DNA of 64,000 bases from Lacticaseibacillus pantheris DSM 15945 = JCM 12539 = NBRC 106106. GTDB taxonomy: Bacteria; Bacillota; Bacilli; Lactobacillales; Lactobacillaceae. Below the pieces are notes generated by a model that was given only the letters and a program-made list of their open reading frames with translations, was not told where the DNA came from and made no database searches. The stretch's first letter is position 1; each line of letters begins with the position of its first letter. Location: positions 1 through 64,000 of the forward strand of contig NZ_BBAI01000004.1 of assembly GCF_001311175.1 (NCBI RefSeq), written 5' to 3'. Position numbers and translations under genes: made by a program. Below, piece by piece: positions 27,852-39,758 of the stretch.

Positions 27852-28517
27852 ATGGAACCAGTAACTGTCTACCTCGTGCGCCATGGTCAGACTTATTTGA
27901 ACAAGTACAACCGGATGCAGGGTTGGTGTGACTCGCCGCTGACTGACAAAGGTGAGGCTGACGCTGACCGGGCTGGCAAGTATTTACGTGAGATTCACTT
28001 CCAGCGGGCGTACTGTAGCGATACCATGCGCGCCCGGAACACGGCCAAACACATTTTGGCAGCCAACTTGTACCCGGGTACGCACCTGCACCTGACCGAA
28101 AACTTTCGGGAGCAGTGCTATGGCTACTTTGAAGGCGACGATTCTGCCCGTACCTGGTACGTCATCGGGATGCCCCACGGCGGGTTGCGGACCTTCCACG
28201 AAATCATTAAGGAACACGGCATGGACGCCAGCAAAGACTTCATGGCTGCCGCCGATCCGTTTGGTGACGCCGAGGACGCGCGTACGTACTGGACGCGACT
28301 GATGCACGGGTTCAAAGAACTGCGTGACGACAATCCCGATGGTGGGGACGTGCTGATGGTGAGCCACGGCACGACCATTCGCAGTATCGTGGATAAGTTC
28401 GGTCGTCAGGATGGCTACGACGTGTCGGTGAGTCCAAAGAATGGCAGTGTCAGCAAGATTCAACTCACGGATGACGGTATCAAGGTATTGAGTTATAATC
28501 AGGTTCCAAAGGATTAA
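27852..28517 (+). CDS. Histidine phosphatase superfamily protein
   Basis: Phosphoglycerate-mutase-like phosphatase, 221 aa, intact. Catalytic RHG motif in VYLVRHGQT (phospho-accepting His about residue 10), the second His in VSHGTT (about 172), and an acid residue in the NFREQCYGYFEGD segment. Such single-copy lactobacillus proteins act on unknown phosphomonoesters. The start at 27852 has GGGAGG 7 bases upstream. Monocistronic with its own terminator. Confidence 0.85.
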   Translation: MEPVTVYLVRHGQTYLNKYNRMQGWCDSPLTDKGEADADRAGKYLREIHFQRAYCSDTMRARNTAKHILAANLYPGTHLHLTENFREQCYGYFEGDDSARTWYVIGMPHGGLRTFHEIIKEHGMDASKDFMAAADPFGDAEDARTYWTRLMHGFKELRDDNPDGGDVLMVSHGTTIRSIVDKFGRQDGYDVSVSPKNGSVSKIQLTDDGIKVLSYNQVPKD

Positions 28518-28534
28518 GGCTAACGTTTGATGAT

Positions 28535-28568
28535 GGAGACCACGGTTGCGGCCGTGGTCTCTTTGTTT
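28535..28568 (+). terminator. Terminator after the phosphatase gene
   Basis: GAGACCACGG / CCGTGGTCTC, perfect 10-bp stem, then TTTGTTT. Confidence 0.9.
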
Positions 28569-28627
28569 GCTTAGAGGATGTATTACATAAGTGATTGGGG
28601 TAATTTTTAATAAGGCGGTAGATAACC

Positions 28628-29870
28628 ATGCATTTTTTTTGATAATACGTTTTCGTCGTTAATTCACTCAAATAATTTTCGCTATTTCTGGATTGGTCAG
28701 TGTGTGTCCGTTATGGGCACCTGGGTACAGCGGACCGCACAAACGTGGTTGGTGTACAAGATGACCAATTCAGCCTTTCTGGTTGGTTTGTTGTCCGCCG
28801 CCCAATTTTTGCCGATTCTGCTATTAACGCTGGTGGCTGGTACGCTCATTGACCGGTACTCCAAACGCAAAATTTTGATTATTACTCAAAGTGGTTTCCT
28901 TGCTCTGGGGGTGGTCATGACAGTGTTGGTGTACACCAACGTCGTCCAATATTGGGAAGTCATAGCCATTGCACTCGGTTACGGGGTACTCCAAAGCTTC
29001 GACACAACGACACGCCAGTCGTTTGTCGTCGAGCTGGTTGGCCATAAGGACCTTCTGAACGGGATTTCGCTTAACTCGACGGTGTTTAACCTGGCCAAAG
29101 TGGCCGGGCCCTCGCTAGCCGGGCTCTTGATGGTCAAGTTTAGCCTCGGCTTCTGTTTCTTGGTGGATGCGGCCAGCTACCTAGCCGTGCTGTTGGGGCT
29201 GTTTCTAATTAAGCAGACCCATCCACTGGCAACGCCGTCCAAGAAGCACATTTGGTCAGACGTTAAGGATGGTTTGCGCTACGTGTGGAGTCACGCGGAA
29301 ATTCGCCTCAGCGCGGAAATGATGTTGATTGTCTGCACGCTTAATTACAACAACAACGTTATCATCCCCATCTTTGCCAAGGAGGTGCTACATTCGGGTG
29401 CACAGACGTACGCTAGCCTCCTATCCGCAACGGGTGCGGGCTCGTTAGTTGCCGCCATCCTCATGAGTTACCTGTCCCGCTTTGGGTTGCAGCGCAACAT
29501 TTACCTGATGGTGGGCATCGGCACCGCGGCGTTGCAGGCGGCAATGATTGTTGTGCATTCGTACGGTGTCGCAATGATACTGATGGTGGCAGTGGGCTTT
29601 TGTAACATGCTCTTCCTCAACCAGTCGAACGCGGGTTTTCAGTTTAAGATTCCCAACGAACTACGCGGCCGTGTGATGAGCGTGTACGTACTGTTAAACC
29701 AGGGCACGACGCCGGTCGGCAGCCTCTTTGCTGGTGGGGTGATGGATTTGGCCAGTGGTGTCTGGGGCTTTCCTGCCTGTGGGTTGCTGGCACTGGCACT
29801 GCTGATTCCTGTGCTGTTGAGTCAAAGGCAGCTGGTCGCCCGGTGGTGGCACGGCGCCACGACCAACTGA
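28628..29870 (+). CDS. MFS exporter, MFS_3/EntS-like (one frame break at the start)
   Basis: Membrane transporter with about 12 helices; relatives export siderophores, macrolides or other drugs. MGTWVQRTAQTWLVY in the first helix and ATTRQSFVVELV-type loop (seen: DTTTRQSFVVELVG) are family features. The long frame opens only at 28704, inside helix 1. If the T run at 28633 has seven rather than eight T, translation begins at ATG 28628 (AAGGCGG upstream) and adds the expected SNNFRYFWIGQCVSVMG N-terminus, giving 413 aa. Monocistronic. Confidence 0.82.
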
Positions 29871-29984
29871 TTTGTAAACTTGGTGTTGGTTGGACGCAAC
29901 CATCAAGCGTGACGGCGCGGGTTCACCGCAACCGCTTTCTATGCTATTCTGAGTAGGATTAGTGAATTTGTGAAAGTGGGTAGA

Positions 29985-30812
29985 ATGGATATGTATAAAC
30001 TGATTGTGAGCGACCTGGACGAAACCTTGCTGCGCGATGACGGAACGATTTCGGATGCGAACGTGGCGGCGATTAAGGCGGCGCGGGACCAGGGGGTGAG
30101 GTTTGTGCCCAACACGGGGCGTAGCTTCACGTCCGTGCGCGCGTTGCTTGACACTTTAGGCCTGGCCGGGCGTGACGATCAGTACGTGATTGCGTACAAC
30201 GGTGGGGCCACCGTCAGCAACCTGAACGACCGCGTGGTGGCAGCGAACCCCATGGATTACGACGTTGCCCGGCGGATTTTTGAGGTGACCAAGACGTTTC
30301 CCGACACCGACACGCACATCTACACGCTCAACGAGATGTTTATGTACAACCCGCGGGCTGACGACGTGGGGTACCTGCGCACGCGAGGTGCGGATTTTAC
30401 CGTCATGCCGGACGACGACTTCAGCCGGTTCCGCGACCTGCAGATTATGAAGGTCATCACGATGAATCCCGACCCCGCCGTGCAACGGGCCGTGGCCGAC
30501 CAGGTGATGGCGGTGATGGACCAGCAGCTGAACCTCACGTTCTCAAGTGGCATCTACACGGAGTTCAACCCGCTCGGCGTGGATAAAGGGGTGGCGGCAC
30601 TGCAACTGGGAGCGGCATTGGGCATCCGCCAGGAAGAAATTATCGGCATTGGCGATAACCTGAATGACCTCCCGCTGTTACAAAAGGTGGGCATGCCAGT
30701 CTCCGTCGCGAATGGTCGGCCCGAAATTAAGGCGGCGGCCAAGCTGGTTACTGATGCCGATTATGAATCAGGCGTGGCGGAAATGATTAATCGTTTAATT
30801 CTCCAGGCATAA
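29985..30812 (+). CDS. HAD-superfamily Cof-type phosphatase
   Basis: Intact 275-aa cytoplasmic phosphatase of the Cof/YidA (HAD IIB) type. Motif I SDLDETLL (nucleophile Asp about residue 10), motif II PNTGRS, Lys of motif III in GVDKGVA, and motif IV GIGDNLNDLPLL. These enzymes hydrolyse sugar phosphates and similar metabolites. The start at 29985 is chosen for AAAGTGGG just upstream; the ATG two codons later is also possible. A terminator follows at 30827-30862. Confidence 0.87.
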   Translation: MDMYKLIVSDLDETLLRDDGTISDANVAAIKAARDQGVRFVPNTGRSFTSVRALLDTLGLAGRDDQYVIAYNGGATVSNLNDRVVAANPMDYDVARRIFEVTKTFPDTDTHIYTLNEMFMYNPRADDVGYLRTRGADFTVMPDDDFSRFRDLQIMKVITMNPDPAVQRAVADQVMAVMDQQLNLTFSSGIYTEFNPLGVDKGVAALQLGAALGIRQEEIIGIGDNLNDLPLLQKVGMPVSVANGRPEIKAAAKLVTDADYESGVAEMINRLILQA

Positions 30813-30826
30813 TCAGGTTAATGTGT

Positions 30827-30862
30827 GGTCGTGATTCCAGCGGGATTGCGACCCTTTTTTTT
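30827..30862 (+). terminator. Terminator after the HAD gene
   Basis: GGTCG...CGACC stem with interior pairs (ATTCC/GGGAT) and eight T. Confidence 0.75.
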
Positions 30863-31103
30863 ATGGTTAGATTAATTCAATAACGCACAAGCAGAAAATA
30901 ATCTATCCAAAATTGCACGAAATATAGTTAGTTTCTTATTAGAGATGTGTTAAAATTGAGACGAATTAGTTCACGATGTTGACCTAGTCATGTGTTCATT
31001 GGGGAATGGCTAGACGGGCGACTGCGTGACGTTAGGACGTGTAAGCAAAGGTTCACGGAGACGGTTGGTCGCGAGTACGGCAACAATCAAAGGGGGACTT
31101 TGC

Positions 31104-34100
31104 ATGACTAAGAACAATGCACCGCGATATACGGCGGAACAAACTGAGCATTATAAGATGTATAAACAGGGCAAAATATGGGCGTTTGCGTTAATCAGTA
31201 CTCTAGCTATTGGAGCGGGGACCTTGCTTTGGGTCACGACACCGTTAGTGCGGATACCAGCAGCACACCGGTGACGGCCACCACCAACGCACGGACCGCG
31301 ACGAGTGGCAACACCGCCCAATTAAGTGCTGCCAGCACCAGTAGTGCGACCAGCGAATCCAGTAGCGTTGCACCTAGCAGTGCGTCCAGCGACGCGACCA
31401 GCACAAGTAGCAACACTGCCGCCAGCAGTTCAGCGACGAGTACCAGCAGTACGCCGGTGAGTGCGGCCAGCACCACTAGTAGCGCGGCCAGCAGTAACGC
31501 CGTCAGCGCCACGCCCACGAGCGTGACCAGTAGTGTCGCTAGTAGTGCTACCACGAGTGCTGCAACCAGTGGTGTCGCTACCCAGACGTTGGTGGAACCC
31601 ACCAGCGCGGCTTTGAGTGGTGCTAAGTCTCACGCCGCAGCTCAATACTCCACCACAGGCCAGCCGCAACAGGTGAACGCCGTGGCGGCGGCACCGGCAG
31701 ATACTAGCAACGCGGTACTTAAAACATCCACGGCGACGGTAGGTTACGGTAGTAATCAAAAGGAACTATCACTGACCTTAGTAATTACCAACCCACAGGC
31801 GGGGGATGTCTACACGGTGACCATCCCGGCCGATACTTACATTTTACAATTTGATAGCGTGGGTGGCCTGACAGCTGACCAGGGCACCACCACGACGAGT
31901 AACAACGCGGATGGTACCAAAACTATTACTGATACCTTTACCACGAGTCAGTCTGGTGTGGTTACCCAGATTATTAAATATATACTTAAAACGAATTATA
32001 GTGCTCAGGACAAGCCAATGACGACGATTGGCTCGGTGACCAAGACCGTCACTTACACGGTGAACGGTGTGGCTCAAACACCGGTGACCTTTACCCAAAC
32101 CATTCAGCCGTATGCATCGATGACCGGGATGAGCCTGACGTACCCGACCGGTAGCGCCACGACGGCCTTGCAAAGTGGCACGGAGTACGTGTTCAGTTAC
32201 AATGTGGGTGAAGCCAATGGAATCCTGGACAATGACTACCAGTCGGCACGGGTGAATTCAGCCGTCAATTATGGCACGACGCTGACGATTGCTGTACCAG
32301 CTGGCTTTGCACTCAACGCAGGGGATACCGCCAAATTGAATGCGTTTACCGATGCTACCACCATCACGCAGCCCGGTGGCGCCGGCACAGATATCATAAT
32401 TACCGTACCCAAAGGTCCGGTAGTCAGGGCTGGGAAGTCGCTGCTGCTTACCGTTTGGCCGGGTCCTTTACCCAGGCGGCCACGGACAAAGACACAACGT
32501 ACACGGCCACAAATGCGGGCGCAATGAGCCAAAAAGTGGACGACGCGGGCACCGTGTACACGGCAACGAGTCCCACCCCGTGGTCCGTGGTGATTGCGGG
32601 CAGCGATAGTGCCGTGAAAACTGCGGGGGTCGTAACGGCCACCGGTAACAGCAGTACTACCCAGGATAAACTGGTCCTCGATAATGACACGACCAATGAC
32701 CCCAGCTATCTAACCCAGTTCACCTTTGCCAACAACACGGTTGCTGACCAGAAGAACGTACAGTTTGATCTGGATATTCCTGACGGTGTGGTGGCAACGG
32801 GAATCGTGGTGCCCAAAGGTGAAGTGAGTGATAAAAATTATTTACCTGGCGACCTAACGTTCACCTACACACTGACGTTAGCCGATGGCACTACGGAAAC
32901 GGGTACGGCCGCTGGTGGTGACACCATCACGAGTACTAACGGTGCCGCCATTCGCCATGCGGCACTTGTTGTGAACGAGTTGGCCGCAGGTGCCGCGTTA
33001 AATTTAACCGGTGCCCTGACGACAAAGGTCGGCAATGTCATCACTACGAACAACACTTTCAGCGTGCTGGGGACGCTCAACGCGACCCTGGACGATGGGA
33101 CGGCCGTCAAGAATGGTGATGTGCTGATATTTGGGATTAGCATGACCTTTGACGGCCAGTCGGCACCATCCGCCACTGCCAAAATGACCGAGACGGTTAC
33201 CGAACCCTACGCTGCTGTTTATGGCTACGTACTCCAAAACAATCAGGCTCCCGGCGCGACGAATGCGGGCACAATGGCCATCATGACCACTGGTAACTTT
33301 GCACACACGACCGACTCCATTTACGAACCGATTTTCTACTACGTCATTCCCACCGCAACCACCTTTGTGAGTGCCACGAACGTTGATCCAAGCGCCACGG
33401 TGTCCGAATTCACCGCTGATGACGGTCGCACGGTAGTCAAGATTGATTACACCGGGACCGGCCTGTCGGTTAAGACGACAACCGGCCAAGTGCAACTGAA
33501 CCTCGCCAACAAGGCCGACGCCTTACCCGGTACGTACTCGTTCGCAATGTACATCTACTCGCCGACCACCGCGCTGGATAATGCCACCAAGGTGACGGAC
33601 ACGAGCTACACGGAGGGTAACGCCGACGCCGTTAGTTTCTATCACGGGCAAGGTATTAGTGCGTGGACCATCAACACGGCGGGTATCTTTACCGACTTCA
33701 CCTTTGCGAAGGGAACGCAGGATACCGACGCTGTGACTGCTGGTAACAGCAACGCATACGCTACCACGGACTCGCACTTCTACGTGTCGTTGGTGAACAC
33801 CGCTAACGACGGCCAGGATCACGACGGTACCGTCATCGTGAACCTACCCACTGAGGGCGACAGTGAGGCTCTGGCTTCACCTTTGCCCTCTCCGGGCCCG
33901 TCACCGTACCGGTCAATTACACGATTGCGGACGGTACTGGTGCGGTACTGAACGCGACCGTACTCTACTCGACCAGCCGTGCTAACGTGGTGAATAATCA
34001 GGCCAAAGTTGATACTAGTAGCTACATGACTGCTGACCAGCTAGCCACCGCCGGCATTGCGTGGAGCGACGTCCGCTCCGTACTGATTAGTATTGCAAAC

Positions 34101-37100
34101 ATTGCTAGCGTCACGTCGACCGGGCGAATTGACCTGACCGGTATGCCCGTTGATGGCGCCGACCATACGGATACGACGGGGTACCTCCAGACGGCGCTAT
34201 CCATTGATGGCGGTGCGTACTCCGTGACCGGTAAGGCTCAAGGTAGTTCCAACCTGACTTTGCGTGGTTACTCAACTGTCAGCGCACGGTACCACTACGT
34301 TGACGTCAACGGCAACGACCAGTACATTGATATTCCCGACTTGACGCAGACGCTGGAAAATGGCGTCGATCAGTTGGCCACGTTGCCGACGAGCTACGAC
34401 GAACTGTCCACGGTGGACCAGAACCTGATTCCGGAGGGCTACGAACTAAGTGGCACGTACAAGGTATTCGCGGCGGACGGCAAGACCGCGGGCAAAGCAG
34501 CGTCGGGGGTGGTGGCCAGCCGTGACTTTGACGGCGACATTATTCAGTACGAGCTGCAGGGCAAGTACGTCGTGACCTTTAATGTCGTTAACGACACGAC
34601 CGGTGAAACTACGGTGGCGAAGACCGTCCGCGGTGCATCGGGTCAGCAAGCGACTTTCAATGTTGATGTGCCTAACGGCTATATGCTGTCTCCTAACCAG
34701 GAAGCGGGTGTCACCGTAACCAAGGGCGCCGTGAACTACACGCTGACCGCGGTGGACCAGCAAGTAGTCAATGTGCACATCGTTAAGGTCAATAATCTGA
34801 CTGACGATTTACAGTACGGTTTGTCAGAAGTAACGGATACCGGCACGGTGCTCAACAGTAGTACGGGTACTGCCACCGCGCGGGTGACCTACGTATTACT
34901 TGGCAAAGATGACAACGACACAGCCACCACGATTGCTGCAAATATTGGCGCAATGGGGGCTCTGGCGCAGTTGGTTACTGATGGGTATACCCTCGTTGGA
35001 ATCAAGGCCACAATCAACGGTCAAACAGTGACAGCGGACATCGGCACGGACACGTATAATACCCTCGTTCAGCGGCTCAACCTGAACGCCATGGCGGCCG
35101 GGGCCTTCTTTGACGCTCCGACGTATTACAACCGGTACTTTGACACCACGTTCAGTTTGTCCGCAGACCCAAACGTTCAAATTCAGCTGGTTGTCAGTGC
35201 GGATCCGCAGACTGTGAACGTTATCTACAAGGACGCAGACAACAACAATCAGCAAGTGGGTGCCACCGTACCAGTCACCGGGACCACGGGTGCAACCTAT
35301 AACTGGACCGCCTCCGTACCAACTGGCTACAAACTCGCAACCGGCCAGGCTGCCACTGGCAGTTACGCGTACACCACGGCGGCCGACCAACAGATTGTCA
35401 TCTACCTGGCGCACGAGCACGCGCAGACTACGGAAACGCGCGCGTACACAGTGACTTACACCGGCGCACCCAAAGACAAACTACCGGCTACCAGCACCCA
35501 GTTGGTGACCTGGAATGAGGATATCGACGCGGTTACCGGGGCCAAAAACTGGACGCCGCAGTCCACGCCAGCAGTCGTCGCAGTGACCCCAATCGCGGGC
35601 TACACGGCCAGTGATACCGCCGTGGCCTTTGTGGTCACCGCCCTCAACAACGAGGACCCAGTGGATGAAAGCAAAGTGGTTACCTACACACCAAACGCGC
35701 AGACCACGAATATTCAGTACGTGGACGACGATAATAACGGTGCGCAGGTTGGTGCTCTACTTCCAATTAACGGGACGACGGATTCGAGCTTCACCTGGAC
35801 CACGGACGTGCCTGCAGGTTACCAGCTGGCAACCGGTCAGGTCGACGGTGGCCGCTACACCTTTGCCGCCGCGGATAACGCCCCAATCGTGGTCCACCTG
35901 ACGCATGCACACACCACGGCGACTAGCGCCGTGGACTACACCGCCCACTACCAAGGGGTGGCGAATGGCGGTACACCGGCGGACAAGGCAAAGCAGATTA
36001 CGTGGACCGCGGACACCGATAACGTGACCCACGTGACGACCTGGACGAGTGGCCAACAAAGCATCACGGTCGACTCACCCGCAGTGGCCGGCTACACGGC
36101 TGACCGCACTGCCGTCACGTTCACGGTACCGGCGACCACTACGACGGCGCCAACTGCCCAAACGCAGACGGTGACCTACACGGCGGACAAGCAGACCACG
36201 ATTCTCAAGTACGTGGATGACGATAACGGTGGCGCGCAGGTTGATGCGTCGGTACCATTTACGGGGACCACGGGCTCGAGCTTCCGCTGGTCCACGGACC
36301 TGCCGCAGCATTACCAGCTGGCAACCGGTCAGGCTGACAGCGGCACGTACACCTTTGCCGCGACGGAGAATGCGCCAATCGTGGTGCACCTGACGCACAC
36401 ACACATGGTGACAACCAAAGACGTGGATTACACCGTGCACTACCAGGCGTAACGGACGGTGCCAACCCAACCGACGGCCAGCAACAGATTACCTGGACGG
36501 GCGATACCGATGACGTGACCGGCAAGACCACGTGGACGAGCGGCCAGCAAAGCGTCGCGGTGGCTTCGCCGACAGTGGCGGGCTACACGCCGGACCAGGC
36601 CAGTGTCACGTTTACGGTGCCTGCAACCAGCGTAACGGCACCAACCGCAAAGACGGCGACGGTCACCTACACGGCAAACGGGCAGAGCACAACGCTGAGT
36701 TACGTGGATGATATAACCGGCGCCACGGTCGGTATGCCAACCACGCTGACGGGGGCGACGAACAGCACTACCGGCTGGACGGCCGTCGTACCAACGGGCT
36801 ACGTGCTGGCAGACGGTCAGGCTGCAGTTGGCAGCTACACCTTTGCCGCGACGGGGAATACGCCGATTGTGGTGCACCTGACGCATGGAGAGAGCCACGG
36901 TACTGCGACGACGAGCCGCACCATCACGTACGTGGTGGCGGGTAACGCGACGCAGGCCCCGGCCGCGGTCACGCAGACCGTGCAGTGGCGCACGACCACG
37001 GACCTGGTCACTGGCGCCACGGTGGCGACGCCGCAGGGCAACTTTGCGGGCGTCACTACGCCGTACCTGCCGGCGACGACCCGCGACGGTGCGCAAACCA

Positions 37101-37783
37101 GCTGGCAGCCGGACGTGGCGAACGTCGCGGGCATGCAGCTGACGGCGCAGACGGGGATGCCGACCAATCCGGCCGATGTCACCGTAACGTACCGGCCGTA
37201 CGCGCAGGTTGACACCAACGACCCGCACGTGTGGACGAAGCACCAGGTCGGCCCGGCCGTTTACGCCGAGCAGTACGTGGTCAACTTTGTCACCACTACG
37301 GGCAAAGTCGTGGGTACCACGCAACTCGTCGGTAATGCCGGCAACCAGTTCGGTGTGACCGCACCGACCGGCTACCACTTCGTCGACAAGGCGGCCGGGA
37401 CGGTGACGTTGCCAGCAAGCAATACGGCGGCCATCAACATCCTGGTGGCGGCCGACAGCGTGGATAACGACGGCACCAAGACGCCAGGTGGGGATGACGA
37501 CAACACCACCCACCACCTACCGTCAACCGGTGACAATACGACCACCACGGGCGCTGGCACGCAGGGCAAAGGTACCGCGACGGACGCAACCCGGACGGTA
37601 CCGACTGCAGCGTGGACGTTACCAACAACTGGGAGCACGAACCATAGCCTGCCAGCAACCGGTGGCCGGTCGTTACCACAGACTGGTGACCAGCAGAACG
37701 CCTGGGCCATCCTCGGGGTGGGCCTGCTGACTGCCACGCTGGGGCTCTTCGGCATCAAGCGTCGGCGCGACACGGAACGGTAA
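31104..37783 (+). CDS. Giant LPxTG cell-wall adhesin, mucus-binding type (four frame breaks)
   Basis: Sortase-anchored surface protein, about 2227 aa when corrected. It starts with a KxYKxGKxW signal peptide (KMYKQGKIW, about residues 20-28), then a low-complexity Ser/Thr/Ala stalk (about 50-170), a long Thr-rich adhesive region, and from about 34.6 kb four tandem units of roughly 160-170 aa, each with a YVDDDN-like start, GYQLATGQ, a TYTFAA..IVVHLTH segment and a beta-rich second half. The end holds LPSTG, LPTTG, LPATG and LPQTG, the last followed by a helix and RRR. Breaks near 31231, 32455, 33870 (GAGGGCTC read GAGGCTC) and 36449 (CAGGGCGTA read CAGGCGTA). The start at 31104 has AAAGGGGG upstream. 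Mucin or glycan binding is inferred from family. Confidence 0.88.
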
Positions 37784-37796
37784 TTTAGGGTAAACA

Positions 37797-37841
37797 AATG
37801 GCTTCAGGTTTGACCGCTACGGTCTGACCTGAAGCCATTTT
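37797..37841. terminator. Terminator after the adhesin
   Basis: Perfect 13-bp stem AATGGCTTCAGGT / ACCTGAAGCCATT with a TTT tail. Confidence 0.85.
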
Positions 37842-37854
37842 GCGTGGAGTGAAC

Positions 37855-38072
37855 CCGCGGGTGGCCTTGGGGACTGCGGCTTACGTGCCCTACGCCGTAA
37901 TTGCTGCACCCGCACGCTCCGGACGTTCCGTCCTCCCGCGGATTCTGGAGTCAAAGAAAATCACTTTGTCTCCAGAATCTGCCGTTGTAACTCGCGTTGC
38001 TCGAACGGCGCTTTGGGGTCGCAACAACTACGTCTCCGGGCACGACGCCTCCGTCCCCAAGCCCACCCGCGG
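37855..38072. repeat. Structured element, second subfamily, copy 1
   Basis: Outer stem CCGCGGGTGG (37855-37864) / CCACCCGCGG (38063-38072), then TTGGGGAC (37867) / GTCCCCAA (38053), a hairpin ATTCTGGAG (37942) / CTCCAGAAT (37970) and GCCGTT (37981) / AACGGC (38004). Related to 49039-49257. Confidence 0.85.
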
Positions 38073-38128
38073 TTCCCGCTACTGTAATAGTTCCGTCCCC
38101 ATCATGATTGTATAACTGGCCGGTTTAA

Positions 38129-39520
38129 TCAGTTGTCCGTATATCCCATCCGCGTGTACACCGTCGCCAGCAGGATGCCGAACCCTAGCACCAGCAGCAG
38201 GGCAAAGTCGACTTCGGCTCCCAATACCGTGGCGCTCGTCGTGGTCATACTCAACGTAAACGCCGCGATGACTGCGACATCACACTGGTGCCCAGCGAGC
38301 CGGCGTATTGCTGCATCATACTGAACAACGAGTTCTGGTCGGATTTCTGCGTCCCGCTAACCTGCATGCTGCCGTCGGAAATGGCGACCCCGAACCCGGA
38401 GTTAAAGCCCAGCCGCAGCACCACGTACAGGCCAGCAATACCAACCACGGTGAGGCTGTCCGTGAATACCCAGAGGAGGGTCAGCGCAACGCAGACCATG
38501 ATGCTGCTGAACAGCAAGGGGATGGTTGCACCGACGCGGTCATACACGCGCCCGGCGAGCGGGGCGGTCACGGCACCGACAAGGCGCCGGGCAGCAACAT
38601 CAGTCCCGCCGTCATGGCTGACGCCCCCAGTACGGTTTGCGCGAGCAGCGGCAGCACGAGGGAGAGACCGATGTTGATGAACTGGAGTCCAAAGTAGGCT
38701 AGCAGCCGTAACCGGAGCACGGGTAGTTTAAGGATGCGGTAGTTAAGCAACTTACGGGTTCCTTCCGGGCGTAGATGGCAAATACAAGCGCGATGACGAT
38801 ACTACCGGCCAGCCAGAGCCAGAATGAGCTACCAGTCCAGCCATAGGTTCCCGCACCGTTGAAGGCAAGGACGATGCCGGCGAACAGAGCCGCCAGAATC
38901 ACCATGCCGAGGTAGTCGAAGCGCTGCTGCCCGACACCCGCGGCTTTACCCGTGATGGTAGTGGCACCCAGAGCTGCAATGATTACAAGTAGCGGTAGGA
39001 TACCGATGAAGACGGCCCGCCACGACCAGATGCTGGTGAGGACGCCGCCGTACGTCGGGCCCAGCGCGGGTGCGAGCGATACGATGACGCTGGCAAACCC
39101 GGTGTAAACGCCCAGCTGGGTATGGGGGACGCGAGCAAAGATAATTTGGAACATCAGCGGCGTCGAAATCCCGGTGGCGACGGCCTGCAGGAGGCGCCCA
39201 GCGAGGAGAATGGGGAAACTGGGTGCAAAGAGGCACAGCAAGCCGCCGATCAGGCAAATGGCGACCGCATAGAGAAAGAGTGGCCGGGGATTGAAGCGTT
39301 TGAGCATGTAGGCGGTGGTGCTCATGACGATGGTGACCACGAGCAGGTACGCCGTGGTGAGCCACTGCACGGTATCGAGGGTGACGCCCATCGTTTTGAT
39401 GAGCGTGGGAAAGGTGACGTTCATCGACGTTTCGACGAGGATACCGACGAATGACAGCAAGCCGACTGCTAGGATTGATAGTTTGGTCTTGGTGGGGACT
39501 GATTTTGTTTCTGGGTGCAT
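38129..39520 (-). CDS. DHA2-type multidrug MFS exporter (three frame breaks)
   Basis: Proton-driven drug exporter with about 14 helices. Motif A-like region and TLDTVQWLTTAYLLV in helix 2 are typical of the EmrB/QacA group. The start at 39520 has AAGGAG 9 bases upstream. Breaks: near 38747 (a C run one short), near 38585 (CTTGGTCGG read CTTGTCGG) and near 38277 (TCGGCAGTC read TCGCAGTC). Restored it is 464 aa and runs on past the last visible fragment to a stop at 38129. No adjacent regulator. Substrate unknown. Confidence 0.83.
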
Positions 39521-39710
39521 TATGCGGTACTCCTTTACATGTATGTTGTTTGTGGAGAACTGGCGGGTGGGCGGCAGCAGTCCCGTCTCTTTGAATGGTA
39601 ACTCCGTACTAAAATATACCCGCAGGTTCTCGCAACCTGGGCTTGGCAATTAAAACTGTCGGTGGCTAACTTGCGGGAGTTGGTTGAGCAAATTATCGTT
39701 TTATGGCAAC

Positions 39711-39751
39711 AAAAAACCGGCCCCGGGGCTTTACGCCCCACCAGGCCGGTT
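39711..39751 (-). terminator. Terminator of the proline iminopeptidase gene
   Basis: AACCGGCC..GGGGC / GCCCC..GGCCGGTT stem with a T run on the minus strand. Confidence 0.85.
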
Positions 39752-39758
39752 ACTATTG

